DNA of 64,000 bases from Catellatospora coxensis (GTDB taxonomy: Bacteria; Actinomycetota; Actinomycetes; Mycobacteriales; Micromonosporaceae): contig NZ_BONI01000005.1 of NCBI RefSeq assembly GCF_016862635.1, forward strand, positions 152,145 through 216,144, in the 5' to 3' direction. This document shows positions 34,573 to 42,416 of this stretch, piece by piece. Each line of letters starts with the position of its first letter. Position 1 is the first letter of the stretch. Under the pieces are notes generated by a model, which saw nothing but the letters and a program-made list of their open reading frames with translations, did no database searches and was not told where the DNA came from. A program made the translations under genes and the position numbers.

Positions 34573-35211
34573 TCAGTAGGCGACGCCGACGGGCCGGCCG
34601 GTCGTCGCCGGGTCGGCCAGCGCGGCCAGCATCGCGTGTGCCACGTCGGCGCGGCCGATAGTGTGGCCCCTGGCGACGTTGCCCCCGACGACCGTGCGGT
34701 AGCGGCCGGTCAGCGGCTTGTCGACCAGCTTGGGCGGCCAGAACACCGTCCACTCGGCGTGGCTGTCCCGGATCAACTGCTCCATCACCGTCAGGTCCTG
34801 GTACACCTCCTTGAAAGCCGCGCTGACCACCGGCAGCAGGATGCGCCGGCCGAAGAACCCCTCCCCCTCGGCGGGCGGTCCGACCGGGGCGGCACTCACC
34901 GCCACGAAGCGGCGCACGCCGGTCGCCGCCATTGCGCCGAGGATCCCGCGCGTCGCATCGGACGCGATGGTGCCGGCCTTGCGGCCACGGGAGCCGACGC
35001 CCGACAGGACCGCGTCGCTGCCTTTCACCGCGGGCAGCAGCGGGTCCGGGTCGGTCAGGCCGGGAACGGTCGCCACCTCCAGCGCCGGGTGCCGCAGGTC
35101 GAAATGCGCCGAGCCGCGGACCACGGCTGTCACCGCGTGTCCGGCGTCCAGCGCCTGGCGCACGATGTGCCCGCCGATACCGCCGGTGGCCCCGAGGACC
35201 GTCAGTTTCAT
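34573..35211 (-). CDS. NAD(P)-binding (atypical SDR/NmrA-like) protein
   Basis: A 212-aa Rossmann protein from ATG 35211, with AGGAAGGGG upstream. It starts MKLTVLGATGGIGGHIVRQA, a clear NAD(P)-binding motif of the atypical short-chain dehydrogenase group. VAVSAAPVGPP and EWTVFWPPKLVDKP occupy positions typical of NmrA/biliverdin reductase-B-like members. The usual YxxxK pair is not obvious. Such proteins act as reductases or redox sensors. The gene is divergent from a MarR regulator that probably controls it. Confidence 0.88.
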   Translation of the reverse strand: MKLTVLGATGGIGGHIVRQALDAGHAVTAVVRGSAHFDLRHPALEVATVPGLTDPDPLLPAVKGSDAVLSGVGSRGRKAGTIASDATRGILGAMAATGVRRFVAVSAAPVGPPAEGEGFFGRRILLPVVSAAFKEVYQDLTVMEQLIRDSHAEWTVFWPPKLVDKPLTGRYRTVVGGNVARGHTIGRADVAHAMLAALADPATTGRPVGVAY

Positions 35212-35245
35212 CGGATGCCCCTTCCTGAAATAGGGAGTCTCAGTA

Positions 35246-35266
35246 ATTGTTACCCTAGACGACAAT
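35246..35266. promoter_or_regulatory. Candidate MarR operator ATTGT-N11-ACAAT
   Basis: Two inverted 5-bp arms in an unusually A/T-rich stretch lie midway in the 77-bp gap between the divergent NAD(P)-binding and MarR genes. The arms are short, so the call is tentative. Confidence 0.45.
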
Positions 35267-35288
35267 ATCCCGGCCGTACAATACTGCC

Positions 35289-35777
35289 GTGCCTGCGCCT
35301 TCGAACCGACCGCTCAACGAGCGGACCAACTTCCTGCTGTCGCAGCTCGGCTTCCACACCGCGGCGCGGTTCACCGAGCGCCTGACCGAGCTGGGCATCC
35401 AGCCCAACCATTTCGGCCTGCTCGTGCACCTGTCCCAGGGCGAGGGCCGGACTCAGCAGCAGCTCGCCGAGGCGCTCGGCATCCACCGCAAGGTGATGGT
35501 CGGGCTGCTCGACGACCTGGAGCAGCGCGGGCTGGCCGAACGCAGGCGGCATCCGGCGGACCGGCGGGCCCACGCGATCCACCTGACCGACGCCGCCCGC
35601 GCCCTGCTGCCACAGGCCCGCGCCATCGCCGACGCCGAGGAGGAAGAGCTGCTGACCGGCCTCGACGCCGGCGAGCGGCGGCAACTGCTCGCCCTGCTGC
35701 AGCGCCTGGCCGAACACTCCGGCAACCCGCGCGGCGTCCACCCCGGACTGCGCCGCAGCCCGGGATTGCCCGCGTGA
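35289..35777 (+). CDS. MarR family transcriptional regulator
   Basis: A 162-aa regulator starting at GTG 35289. The winged helix is clear: HFGLLVHLSQGEGRTQQQLAEAL, then HRKVMVGLLDDLEQRGLAERRRH, with the wing ADRRAHAIHLTDAA. The recognition helix is followed by a dimerisation helix (ERRQLLALLQRLAEH). It probably represses the divergent NAD(P)-binding gene and itself in response to an unknown small molecule. Confidence 0.93.
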   Translation: MPAPSNRPLNERTNFLLSQLGFHTAARFTERLTELGIQPNHFGLLVHLSQGEGRTQQQLAEALGIHRKVMVGLLDDLEQRGLAERRRHPADRRAHAIHLTDAARALLPQARAIADAEEEELLTGLDAGERRQLLALLQRLAEHSGNPRGVHPGLRRSPGLPA

Positions 35778-35809
35778 TTGGCGGCCGCGCCGCTGGGTAG
35801 AGGTCGGCC

Positions 35810-36379
35810 ATGACGTATGTCGAAGCGCCCGGCTACCCGGAGCCGCCGGCCATCGGCGGCGAGGCGGAGACGCTGCTGGGCTCCCTGGAACGGCAGCGCG
35901 CCACGTTCGCCTGGAAGTGCTCCGGGCTGGACGACGCGGGCCTGCGGATGCGTGCGGGCGTCTCGGCGATGACGCTGGGCGGGCTGCTCAAGCACCTCGC
36001 CTACATCGAGGACGTCAACTTCACTGGCGACCTGACCGGCGCCGACCTGCCCGCGCCGTGGCGCGACCTGGAACGTGACGCCGAGCCCGGCTGGGAGTGG
36101 TGGTCCGCCGCCGACGACGACGCCAAGCACCTGCGCGAGCTGTGGGAGCAGGCCGTCGGCCGGTCCCGCCGGGCGGTGACGGAGGTGCTGCTGACCACCG
36201 GCGTGGACACCGTGTACACGGCGCCCGACGGGAGCGTGCTCACGTTGCGCCGGCTGCTGGTCGACATGATCGAGGAGTACGCCCGGCACAACGGCCACGC
36301 CGACCTCATCCGGGAGGCCGTCGACGGCCTGGTGGGCGAGGACCCGCCGGGGCCGGCGTACCCGTTCGAGTTCGCTTGA
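35810..36379 (+). CDS. DinB family protein (mycothiol transferase type)
   Basis: A 189-aa four-helix protein. MTYVEAPGYPEPP and ERQRATFAWKCSGLDD lead to the metal-binding histidines in LLKHLAYIEDVNF and YARHNGHADLIREA. The GHADLIRE ending is the hallmark of actinobacterial DinB/DUF664 proteins, several of which are mycothiol-dependent S-transferases. It should detoxify electrophiles in the cytoplasm. It lies downstream of the MarR gene on the same strand, 32 bp apart, and could share its transcript. Confidence 0.9.
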   Translation: MTYVEAPGYPEPPAIGGEAETLLGSLERQRATFAWKCSGLDDAGLRMRAGVSAMTLGGLLKHLAYIEDVNFTGDLTGADLPAPWRDLERDAEPGWEWWSAADDDAKHLRELWEQAVGRSRRAVTEVLLTTGVDTVYTAPDGSVLTLRRLLVDMIEEYARHNGHADLIREAVDGLVGEDPPGPAYPFEFA

Positions 36380-36383
36380 GCCG

Positions 36384-36926
36384 TCAGGCGGCCTGGACGC
36401 GCGGCCCGGGCCGGCCCGTCATGTTCCGGCACTGCCTCCGCCACGATGCGAAGACGTAGCGGTGCACCGCTTTGAGCCCGACGGACATCGCCAGGGCGGT
36501 GAGGGTCGGGAAAGCGCCGTGCACCGCGACGGTCGTGGTCCGGGTGAGCCTGGTCCGGCCGTCCGCCGGGCAGGCCAGCTGGAACCGCTCGTCGATCCCG
36601 GCCACCCGACCGGCGAAGGCCAGATCGGTCTCCTCCATCCGGAACTCCAGGACCTCGGCCGGCTCCCAGCGCGTGATGCGCTGGTGGACGACTCCCTCAA
36701 CCGCACGGCACTCGCGCTGCGCGCCGACGCCACCCTCGCCGTCGGGCAGCGCACAGGCCACGGGGCGGGGCGTGCCGACGGCGAACACCGGGCAGCGCGG
36801 TGCGCGGTCCATCCGCGAGTCGGTCAGCAGAGGCCATACCGCGCCCGGTGCCGCACCGAGGGTGACCCCTGTCGTGACGACCAGCTGGACTGGCCCCTGA
36901 CCTGCGCGCTTAACAGCGATCATCAC
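36384..36926 (-). CDS. SRPBCC (START-like) family protein
   Basis: A 180-aa protein with a helix-grip pattern. GVTLGAAPGAVWPLLTDSR is the usual opening (a strand then the first helix), followed by strands such as ITRWEPAEVLEFRME and RTRLTRTTTVAVHG, and a long C-terminal helix (GLKAVHRYVFASW). SRPBCC proteins bind hydrophobic ligands and include polyketide cyclases and stress proteins. The start ATG 36926 is preceded by GGGAGG. It converges on the DinB gene with a 4-bp gap. A TetR-type palindrome lies 15 bp upstream of its start. Confidence 0.8.
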   Translation of the reverse strand: MMIAVKRAGQGPVQLVVTTGVTLGAAPGAVWPLLTDSRMDRAPRCPVFAVGTPRPVACALPDGEGGVGAQRECRAVEGVVHQRITRWEPAEVLEFRMEETDLAFAGRVAGIDERFQLACPADGRTRLTRTTTVAVHGAFPTLTALAMSVGLKAVHRYVFASWRRQCRNMTGRPGPRVQAA

Positions 36927-36941
36927 TACCCGCCTCCCGTT

Positions 36942-36957
36942 TTGAGCGAACGCTCAA
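36942..36957. promoter_or_regulatory. Perfect palindrome TTGAGCG-AA-CGCTCAA (TetR-type operator)
   Basis: Two 7-bp arms with a 2-bp centre form a 16-bp palindrome of the kind bound by TetR-family repressors. It is centred 23 bp upstream of the SRPBCC start codon. No TetR gene lies near, so the repressor should be encoded elsewhere. Confidence 0.65.
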
Positions 36958-37049
36958 GGAGAGGATACGTCCCGGCACGAGCCCCGTGCACCCGGCCTGG
37001 GCGACGCCGGGCGCGGTCGCGGAGTTCCGCGGCCGCGCCCGGCCGCCGG

Positions 37050-39104
37050 TCAGCCCACCGCCGTCAGCGTCCAGCGCTGGTTGGCCGCGCCGGTGTAGGC
37101 CCACTGCTGGATGCTCGCGCCGTTGGCCGTGGACACGTCCTTGACGTCCAGGGCCTTGCCGCTGTGCCGGGCGATGATGCGGCAGGTGCCGCCGCCGGCG
37201 GCGAGCAGCTGCCACTGCTGGTTCGCGCCGCCCGCGAAATCCCACTGCTGGATGCCCGCGCCGTCGGCCGTGGACACGTTCTGCACGTCCAGGACCTTGC
37301 CGCTGTGCCGGGCCGTGATGCGGTAGTAGCCGCCGCCGGTGGCGGTGAAGCGCCACTGCTGGTTGAGGTTGCCGAAGTAGTCCCACTGCTGGATGCCGGC
37401 GCCGTTGCCGGTCGAGGCGTCGCGTACGTCCAGGGCCTTGGCGCTGTGCGCGGACGTGATCCGGTAGTACGCCGTCTCTGACACCGGGCAGGGGCTGGAC
37501 GGCTGACTCGGGCTCGCCGAGGGCGAGGCGCTGGGCCGGGCCGACGGCGACGCGCTCGGTGACGCGCTGGGCGAGGGCGGCGCGGAGCCGTTCCAGGTGT
37601 AGGTGGCCACGGCCCCGCCGGGCAGGCTGGTCGCGACGAACATGCCGTTGTGCGCGATGCCGAACTGGCGGGTGTCGCCGCTGATGTTCGTCACCACCAG
37701 GCTGATCGAGCCGTCGGTGTTGCGCATGGCGACGTTGTGCAGGTCACCGGCGTTGTTGGAGCCGATGCGCACCGCGCCGGGGCGGACGGAGCGGCTCATG
37801 TGCCCGATGGTGTAGTACTCGGCGTTGCGGGTGACGGTGGTGCCGTCGATGGTGACTACGCCGGTGCACATGCCGTCGGGGTTGCTGCCGCAGCCGCCGT
37901 TGACCGGGCCGCCCTGGGAGTTGAGGGCGAGGTTCCAGTTGAGCACGCCCCGGGCCCAGTTGCGGACCGCCGCGATGTGGATGTTGCGGGCGTGCCACTT
38001 GAGGGTGTCGGCGAAATACTGGGTGAACGGGTCGTTGGCACCCCGCCAGCCGGAGCCCTCGGTGAACCAGATGTCCTTGTTCGGGAACGCGTTGTGCAGG
38101 TTGGTCTGCGCGTCGGCGTTCCCGGCGTAGTGGTGGTAGCCGGTCCCCGCGATCCACTGGGCGGCGGGGCCGCGCAGCGCGTCGTAGGGGTAGTTCGGCT
38201 CGGGGTCGTAGCCGAGGCGCTGGGCGTCGGCGGCGTCGTCGGGGTGCAGGGACCAGTTGTGGTCGTACGAGATGATCTTCACGTGGCCGAGGCCCGCGGC
38301 CTGCAGCATCGGGCCCAGCTCGCCGATGACCCGGTCCTGGTGCGCGACCGGCATGTCGGTGCCCGGGTAGTTGTCGGGGGTGCGGTTCTGCGGCTCGTTC
38401 TGCACCGTCAGCGCGTAGATCGGCACCCCGGCGGCCTGGTACGCCTGCACGAACTTGACCAGGTACAGCGCCCAGGAGCGGAAGTACGCCGGGTCGTCCT
38501 TGATCCGGCCGCCCGCGAGGCTGTTGTCGGTCTTCATCCAGGCCGGCTGGCTCCACGGGCTCGCCATGATCTTCAGGCCGGGGTTGAGCTGCCGGGCCTG
38601 GCGCAGCAGCGGCAGGATGCGGGCCTCGTCATGGGCGACGGAGAACCGGGTCTGGTTCAGGTCGGTCTGGCCCGAGGGCAGGTCGTTGTACGTGTAGTGC
38701 GGCCCGGACACGAAGTCCGACGCGCCGATGGGCTGGCGCAGGAAGCTCATGCCGATGCCGTCGGCGGGGCTGAACAGCGAGCGCATGACCTGGTCGCGCT
38801 GCGCGGCGGGCAGGCCGTACAGCAGCGCCGCCGACGAGTCGGTGATGGACGCGCCGAACCCGTCGATGGTCTGGAACGTCTGTGTCCCATTGACGTCGAT
38901 CATGGTGCCGGGCCGGGTGCCGTCGGTGTTGAACGTCAGGCTCGGGCCGGTGGCGAGCAGTTGCGACCGGTCGGGGGTGGTGATCCATGACGAGACGGTG
39001 GGTCCGGCGACCGCTTGCGCGGCCCCTGCGGTGACCACGGCCGCGACGGCGGTGAGGGTCGCGGTGGCCGCCGCGGCGGCCAGCAGTCTGGTTCTGAGGT
39101 GCAC
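37050..39104 (-). CDS. Secreted GH30 glycoside hydrolase with ricin-type lectin module
   Basis: A 684-aa protein starting at GTG 39104 with AGGAGG upstream. Residues 1-33 form a signal peptide. The GH30 catalytic barrel contains the acid/base Glu237 (TVQNEPQN) and the nucleophile Glu349 (IWFTEGSGW), plus the family stretches TIDGFGASITDSSA and SPWSQPAWMK. A Ser/Pro linker follows at about 525-550. It ends in a ricin-type beta-trefoil (CBM13) with three Gln-x-Trp repeats (NQQWRF, NQQWQL, NQRWTL). GH30 enzymes include glucosylceramidases, beta-1,6-glucanases and xylanases; I cannot choose. It follows a second GH30 gene in the same direction. Confidence 0.95.
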   Translation of the reverse strand: MHLRTRLLAAAAATATLTAVAAVVTAGAAQAVAGPTVSSWITTPDRSQLLATGPSLTFNTDGTRPGTMIDVNGTQTFQTIDGFGASITDSSAALLYGLPAAQRDQVMRSLFSPADGIGMSFLRQPIGASDFVSGPHYTYNDLPSGQTDLNQTRFSVAHDEARILPLLRQARQLNPGLKIMASPWSQPAWMKTDNSLAGGRIKDDPAYFRSWALYLVKFVQAYQAAGVPIYALTVQNEPQNRTPDNYPGTDMPVAHQDRVIGELGPMLQAAGLGHVKIISYDHNWSLHPDDAADAQRLGYDPEPNYPYDALRGPAAQWIAGTGYHHYAGNADAQTNLHNAFPNKDIWFTEGSGWRGANDPFTQYFADTLKWHARNIHIAAVRNWARGVLNWNLALNSQGGPVNGGCGSNPDGMCTGVVTIDGTTVTRNAEYYTIGHMSRSVRPGAVRIGSNNAGDLHNVAMRNTDGSISLVVTNISGDTRQFGIAHNGMFVATSLPGGAVATYTWNGSAPPSPSASPSASPSARPSASPSASPSQPSSPCPVSETAYYRITSAHSAKALDVRDASTGNGAGIQQWDYFGNLNQQWRFTATGGGYYRITARHSGKVLDVQNVSTADGAGIQQWDFAGGANQQWQLLAAGGGTCRIIARHSGKALDVKDVSTANGASIQQWAYTGAANQRWTLTAVG

Positions 39105-39191
39105 GGTTCCTCCTGGTGTCGGGACGGAAGGACGTGGTGCTCGCGGCTCCGCGGCGAGGGGAGTTCGCCGCGGGGCCGACGTTCTCGGGTG

Positions 39192-39223
39192 GTGGTGGGG
39201 CGGCGCCCCTGCCGCCCCACCAC
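39192..39223 (-). terminator. Hairpin between the two GH30 genes
   Basis: GTGGTGGGGCGGC pairs with GCCGCCCCACCAC across a 6-base loop, 14 bp beyond the stop of the upstream GH30 gene. It suggests the two GH30 genes are transcribed separately. Confidence 0.8.
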
Positions 39224-39237
39224 TGGTGCGGGCAGGG

Positions 39238-41163
39238 TCAGCGGTAGAGGCGCACGTCGGCGACGCTCCACCAGTTGCCGGCGTCGGCGGTGGCCTCGAT
39301 CCGCAGTTGCCGTGCCCGGGTCGGCGGCAGATCGACCAGGGTCAGCTGGCCGGTGCCCGCGCCCGCGGCGATCTCCCGCCACGCGAGGCCGTCGTCGCTG
39401 ACCGACAGCCGCCAGCCGCGGGCGTAGTCGCCGAGGTTGCCGCCGCTGTCGATCGCCACCCGCCGGAACACGGCCGGCGCGCCGAGGTCGATCCGCAGGT
39501 GCTGGCCGGGAGCCTGGGCGGCCCCGCTGCTCCAGCGGGTCGACGCGTCGCCGTCGACGGCGGCGGCCGGGTTCTCGCCGGCCGGTTCGGCGGTCGCGGT
39601 CGCGCCGGTCAGCGGCACCTGGCGCAGCGGGTCGCGCAGCGCCGGTGACGGCGGCCAGGTGAAGGTGGCGAGCGCGCCGCCGGGCAGGGTGTACTCGAAC
39701 TGCTGCGTGCCGACGGCGACGGCGAAGGTGCGCGGGTCGTCGTTCTCGTTGTGCACGACCAGCGCGGTCGAGCCGTCCGGGTTGCGGAACGCGACGTCGG
39801 TGATCTGCCCGTTCCAGCCGGTGGTGCCGAACGAGGTGCTGGCGATGCGCACCGCGCCGGGCCGGACGAACTTCGACAGGTGGCCGATCGTGTAGTACTC
39901 GGCGTCGGTGGTGACGGCGCCGTCGGGCTGCACGGTGACCAGCCCGGTGCAGGTGTCGCAGCCGCCGAGGTGCGGGCCGCCGGCGGCGTCGAGGGCGAGG
40001 TTCCAGTTGACGACGGACTTGGCGTGGTTGCGGGTCGCGCCGACGGTCAGGGTGCGGGCGTGCCAGACCAGGGTGTCGCGGAAGAACTTCGCGGGCGGGT
40101 CGTCCGGGCCGTGCGAGCCGGAGCATTCGGTGAGCCAGATGCCCTTGTCGGGGTGGGCGTCGTGCAGTGCGGACTGCGCGGCCGGTTCGCCGTAGTAGCA
40201 GTGGTACGCGGTCCCGGCGACCCACCTGGCGGCCGGGTCGGCGAGCACGTCGTACGGGTAGTCGGTCTCCGGGTCCTCGCCTGGCGGGGTGTTCGCGACG
40301 TCGTTGGGGTGGGTGGCCCAGTTGTGGTCGAAGGCGAGGATCTTCGTGCGCGGGCTGGCGGCGCGCAGCAGCGGGCCGAGCGCGGCGATCACTTTGAGCT
40401 GCTGGCGTACCGGCAGGTCCATGCCCGGGTAGCCGGACGGGGTCCGGTTCTGCGGCTCGTTCTGCACCGACAGGTAGTCCACCGGCACCCCGGCGGCGGC
40501 ATAGGCGCGCACGAACTTCACCAGGTAGCGGGCGTACGCGTCGTACACCGCGGGGTCGTCCTTGAGCCTGCCGCCGACCAGCGAGTCGGTGGTCTTCATC
40601 CACGCGGGCGGGCTCCACGGCGTCGCCATGATCTTCAGTTGCGGGTTGAGCCGGCGCGCCTGGCGCAGCAGCGGCAGCACGGCGGCCTCGTCGCGCGCGA
40701 CGCTGAAGTGGCGCAGCGCGAAGTCGGTGCGGCCGGCGGGCATGTCGTCATAGGTGTAGTGGGCCGGGGCGGCGGTGAAGTCGGAGGAGCCGATCGGCTG
40801 GCGCAGGAAGCTCACGCCGATCCCGGTGGCGGGGTCGAACAGCTCCCGCATGACCCGCGCGCGTACGGCCGGGTCGAGGCCGTGCAGCAGGCTCGCCGAG
40901 GAGTCGGTGAGCGACGCGCCGAAGCCGTCCATGCTCTGGTACGTCTGCCGCGGGTCCACCACGATCGTCGGAAACGCCGAGCGGCCCGGCGCGAACCGCA
41001 CCGCATCACGTTCCCGCAGCAGCTCGGCGCGGTCCACGGTGGTCACGAAGACCCGCGCGGACACGGATGCGTGGTTGCCGGCCGGTGCGGCCGTCGCCGC
41101 GCCGCCCGCGGTCAACGCGACCGTCAAGGCCACGGCCGTCATGCCGATCAGGGGTCTGCTCAT
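39238..41163 (-). CDS. Secreted GH30 glycoside hydrolase with F5/8C (discoidin-like) module
   Basis: A 641-aa protein from ATG 41163, with AAGGCGGGG upstream. Residues 1-27 form a signal peptide. The GH30 barrel has acid/base Glu236 (SVQNEPQN) and nucleophile Glu346 (IWLTECSGS), with SMDGFGASLTDSSA and TPWSPPAWMK. After a short linker, residues about 505-641 form an F5/8 type C (CBM32-like) domain (RWSSGAAQAPGQHLRIDLG, RQLRIEATADAGNWWSV). The catalytic domain is closely similar to that of the neighbouring GH30, so the two look like a duplication with swapped binding modules. It is transcribed divergently from the LacI gene. Confidence 0.95.
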   Translation of the reverse strand: MSRPLIGMTAVALTVALTAGGAATAAPAGNHASVSARVFVTTVDRAELLRERDAVRFAPGRSAFPTIVVDPRQTYQSMDGFGASLTDSSASLLHGLDPAVRARVMRELFDPATGIGVSFLRQPIGSSDFTAAPAHYTYDDMPAGRTDFALRHFSVARDEAAVLPLLRQARRLNPQLKIMATPWSPPAWMKTTDSLVGGRLKDDPAVYDAYARYLVKFVRAYAAAGVPVDYLSVQNEPQNRTPSGYPGMDLPVRQQLKVIAALGPLLRAASPRTKILAFDHNWATHPNDVANTPPGEDPETDYPYDVLADPAARWVAGTAYHCYYGEPAAQSALHDAHPDKGIWLTECSGSHGPDDPPAKFFRDTLVWHARTLTVGATRNHAKSVVNWNLALDAAGGPHLGGCDTCTGLVTVQPDGAVTTDAEYYTIGHLSKFVRPGAVRIASTSFGTTGWNGQITDVAFRNPDGSTALVVHNENDDPRTFAVAVGTQQFEYTLPGGALATFTWPPSPALRDPLRQVPLTGATATAEPAGENPAAAVDGDASTRWSSGAAQAPGQHLRIDLGAPAVFRRVAIDSGGNLGDYARGWRLSVSDDGLAWREIAAGAGTGQLTLVDLPPTRARQLRIEATADAGNWWSVADVRLYR

Positions 41164-41178
41164 CACGCGACCCCGCCT

Positions 41179-41382
41179 TGAAACAAATGAAACACAACTG
41201 AAACATCCATGCTCGGCAGACAATCACCAGCACCTCAAGGCTGTCAATATGTGCTGCCATGACCATTTAGGACGTCCCTGTTCACCAGGCATTTTCCTAA
41301 AAATGGCCTTGTAACAAGAACTGAAACAACAACACGTCAGCGCGGTGCCCTATGCTGCTCACATGAAACAGGCCGTTGAAAC
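41179..41382. promoter_or_regulatory. Control region with six TGAAAC hexamers
   Basis: TGAAAC occurs at 41179, 41188, 41199, 41322, 41364 and 41377, always on the plus strand. It lies in the 221-bp gap between the GH30 gene and the LacI-family gene, in an A/T-richer patch. The first three are spaced 9 and 11 bp apart near the GH30 start; the last is within the LacI leader. LacI operators are usually palindromic, so the one-direction arrangement is odd. Confidence 0.55.
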
Positions 41383-41384
41383 AC

Positions 41385-42416
41385 ATGACTAGCCGCGCGC
41401 GGCCACGGGCGACGGTGCGTGACATCGCCGCCGAGACCGGCCTGTCCATCGCCACCGTCTCGCGGGTCCTCAACGGATACCCGCACGTCGCACCGCGCAC
41501 CCGCGACCTCGTGCAGCAGGCCGTCGACCGGCTCGGCACCCAGGCGCCCGCCGCGCGCACACCACCCGCCCGCCACCGCGGCGCCGTCTACGTCCGCTGC
41601 CCCTACCAGCTCACCGACTACTTCGGCCTGATCGTCTCCTCCATCGCCGAGACGCTGCTGGTGCACGGGCGGCACCTCATCCTCGACGCCGGGCAGCTCG
41701 CCCAGGACGAGGACGTGCTGCCGACGCTGCCCGACCAGCCCGGCATCGGCGGAGCCATCCTCATCCTGCCGCCCGAGCCCAGCACGCAGCTCGAAGCCCT
41801 GCGCGACCGCGGCTTCCCGTTCGTGGTCGCCGACCCGCGCACCCCGACCCCGCGCGACATCCCCGCCGTGTCCGCGGCGCACTTCGCCGGTGCCCGCGCC
41901 CTGACCGCGCACCTCGCCGAACTCGGCCACCGCCACATCGGCGTGCTGGCCGGGCCGCACAACTGGGTCGCCGGCAGCGCCCGGCTGGCCGGGCACGCCT
42001 CCGCGCTCGCCGACGTCGGCGTGCTGGCCGACCCGGCCCTGGTGCGCTCGGCCGAACCCACCACCGAGTTCGGCTACCGCGCCGCGGGCGAGCTGCTCGA
42101 CCTGCCGCGGCGGCCCACGGCCCTGGCCGGGTTCAACGACAAGGCGGCCGTGGGCGCGCTCGCCGCGGCCGCCGAGCGCGGCCTACGCGTGCCCGGTGAC
42201 CTGTCGGTCACCGGCTTCGACGACATCGACCTGGCCCAGGCGACCACGCCGCGGCTGACGACGGTCCGCCAGCCGCTGGAGGAGATGGGCCGGATGGCGG
42301 TAAGCCTGCTGGCCCGCCTGCTGGAACGCCATCAGCTCGAAGCGCTCCACGTCGAGCTGACCCCCGAACTCGTCATCCGCGACTCCACCGGACCGGTGCC
42401 GGCGGGTGCGAGCTGA
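41385..42416 (+). CDS. LacI family transcriptional regulator
   Basis: A 343-aa repressor from ATG 41385. The N-terminal helix-turn-helix and hinge are standard (TVRDIAAETGLSIATVSRVLNGYPHVAP). The C-terminal periplasmic-binding-like sensor includes GHRHIGVLAGPHNWVAGSAR and LSVTGFDDIDLAQATTPRLT. It is divergent from the GH30 pair and so is the likely regulator, with the sugar product as inducer. Its last 85 bases overlap the 3' end of the asparagine synthetase gene on the opposite strand. Confidence 0.94.
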   Translation: MTSRARPRATVRDIAAETGLSIATVSRVLNGYPHVAPRTRDLVQQAVDRLGTQAPAARTPPARHRGAVYVRCPYQLTDYFGLIVSSIAETLLVHGRHLILDAGQLAQDEDVLPTLPDQPGIGGAILILPPEPSTQLEALRDRGFPFVVADPRTPTPRDIPAVSAAHFAGARALTAHLAELGHRHIGVLAGPHNWVAGSARLAGHASALADVGVLADPALVRSAEPTTEFGYRAAGELLDLPRRPTALAGFNDKAAVGALAAAAERGLRVPGDLSVTGFDDIDLAQATTPRLTTVRQPLEEMGRMAVSLLARLLERHQLEALHVELTPELVIRDSTGPVPAGAS

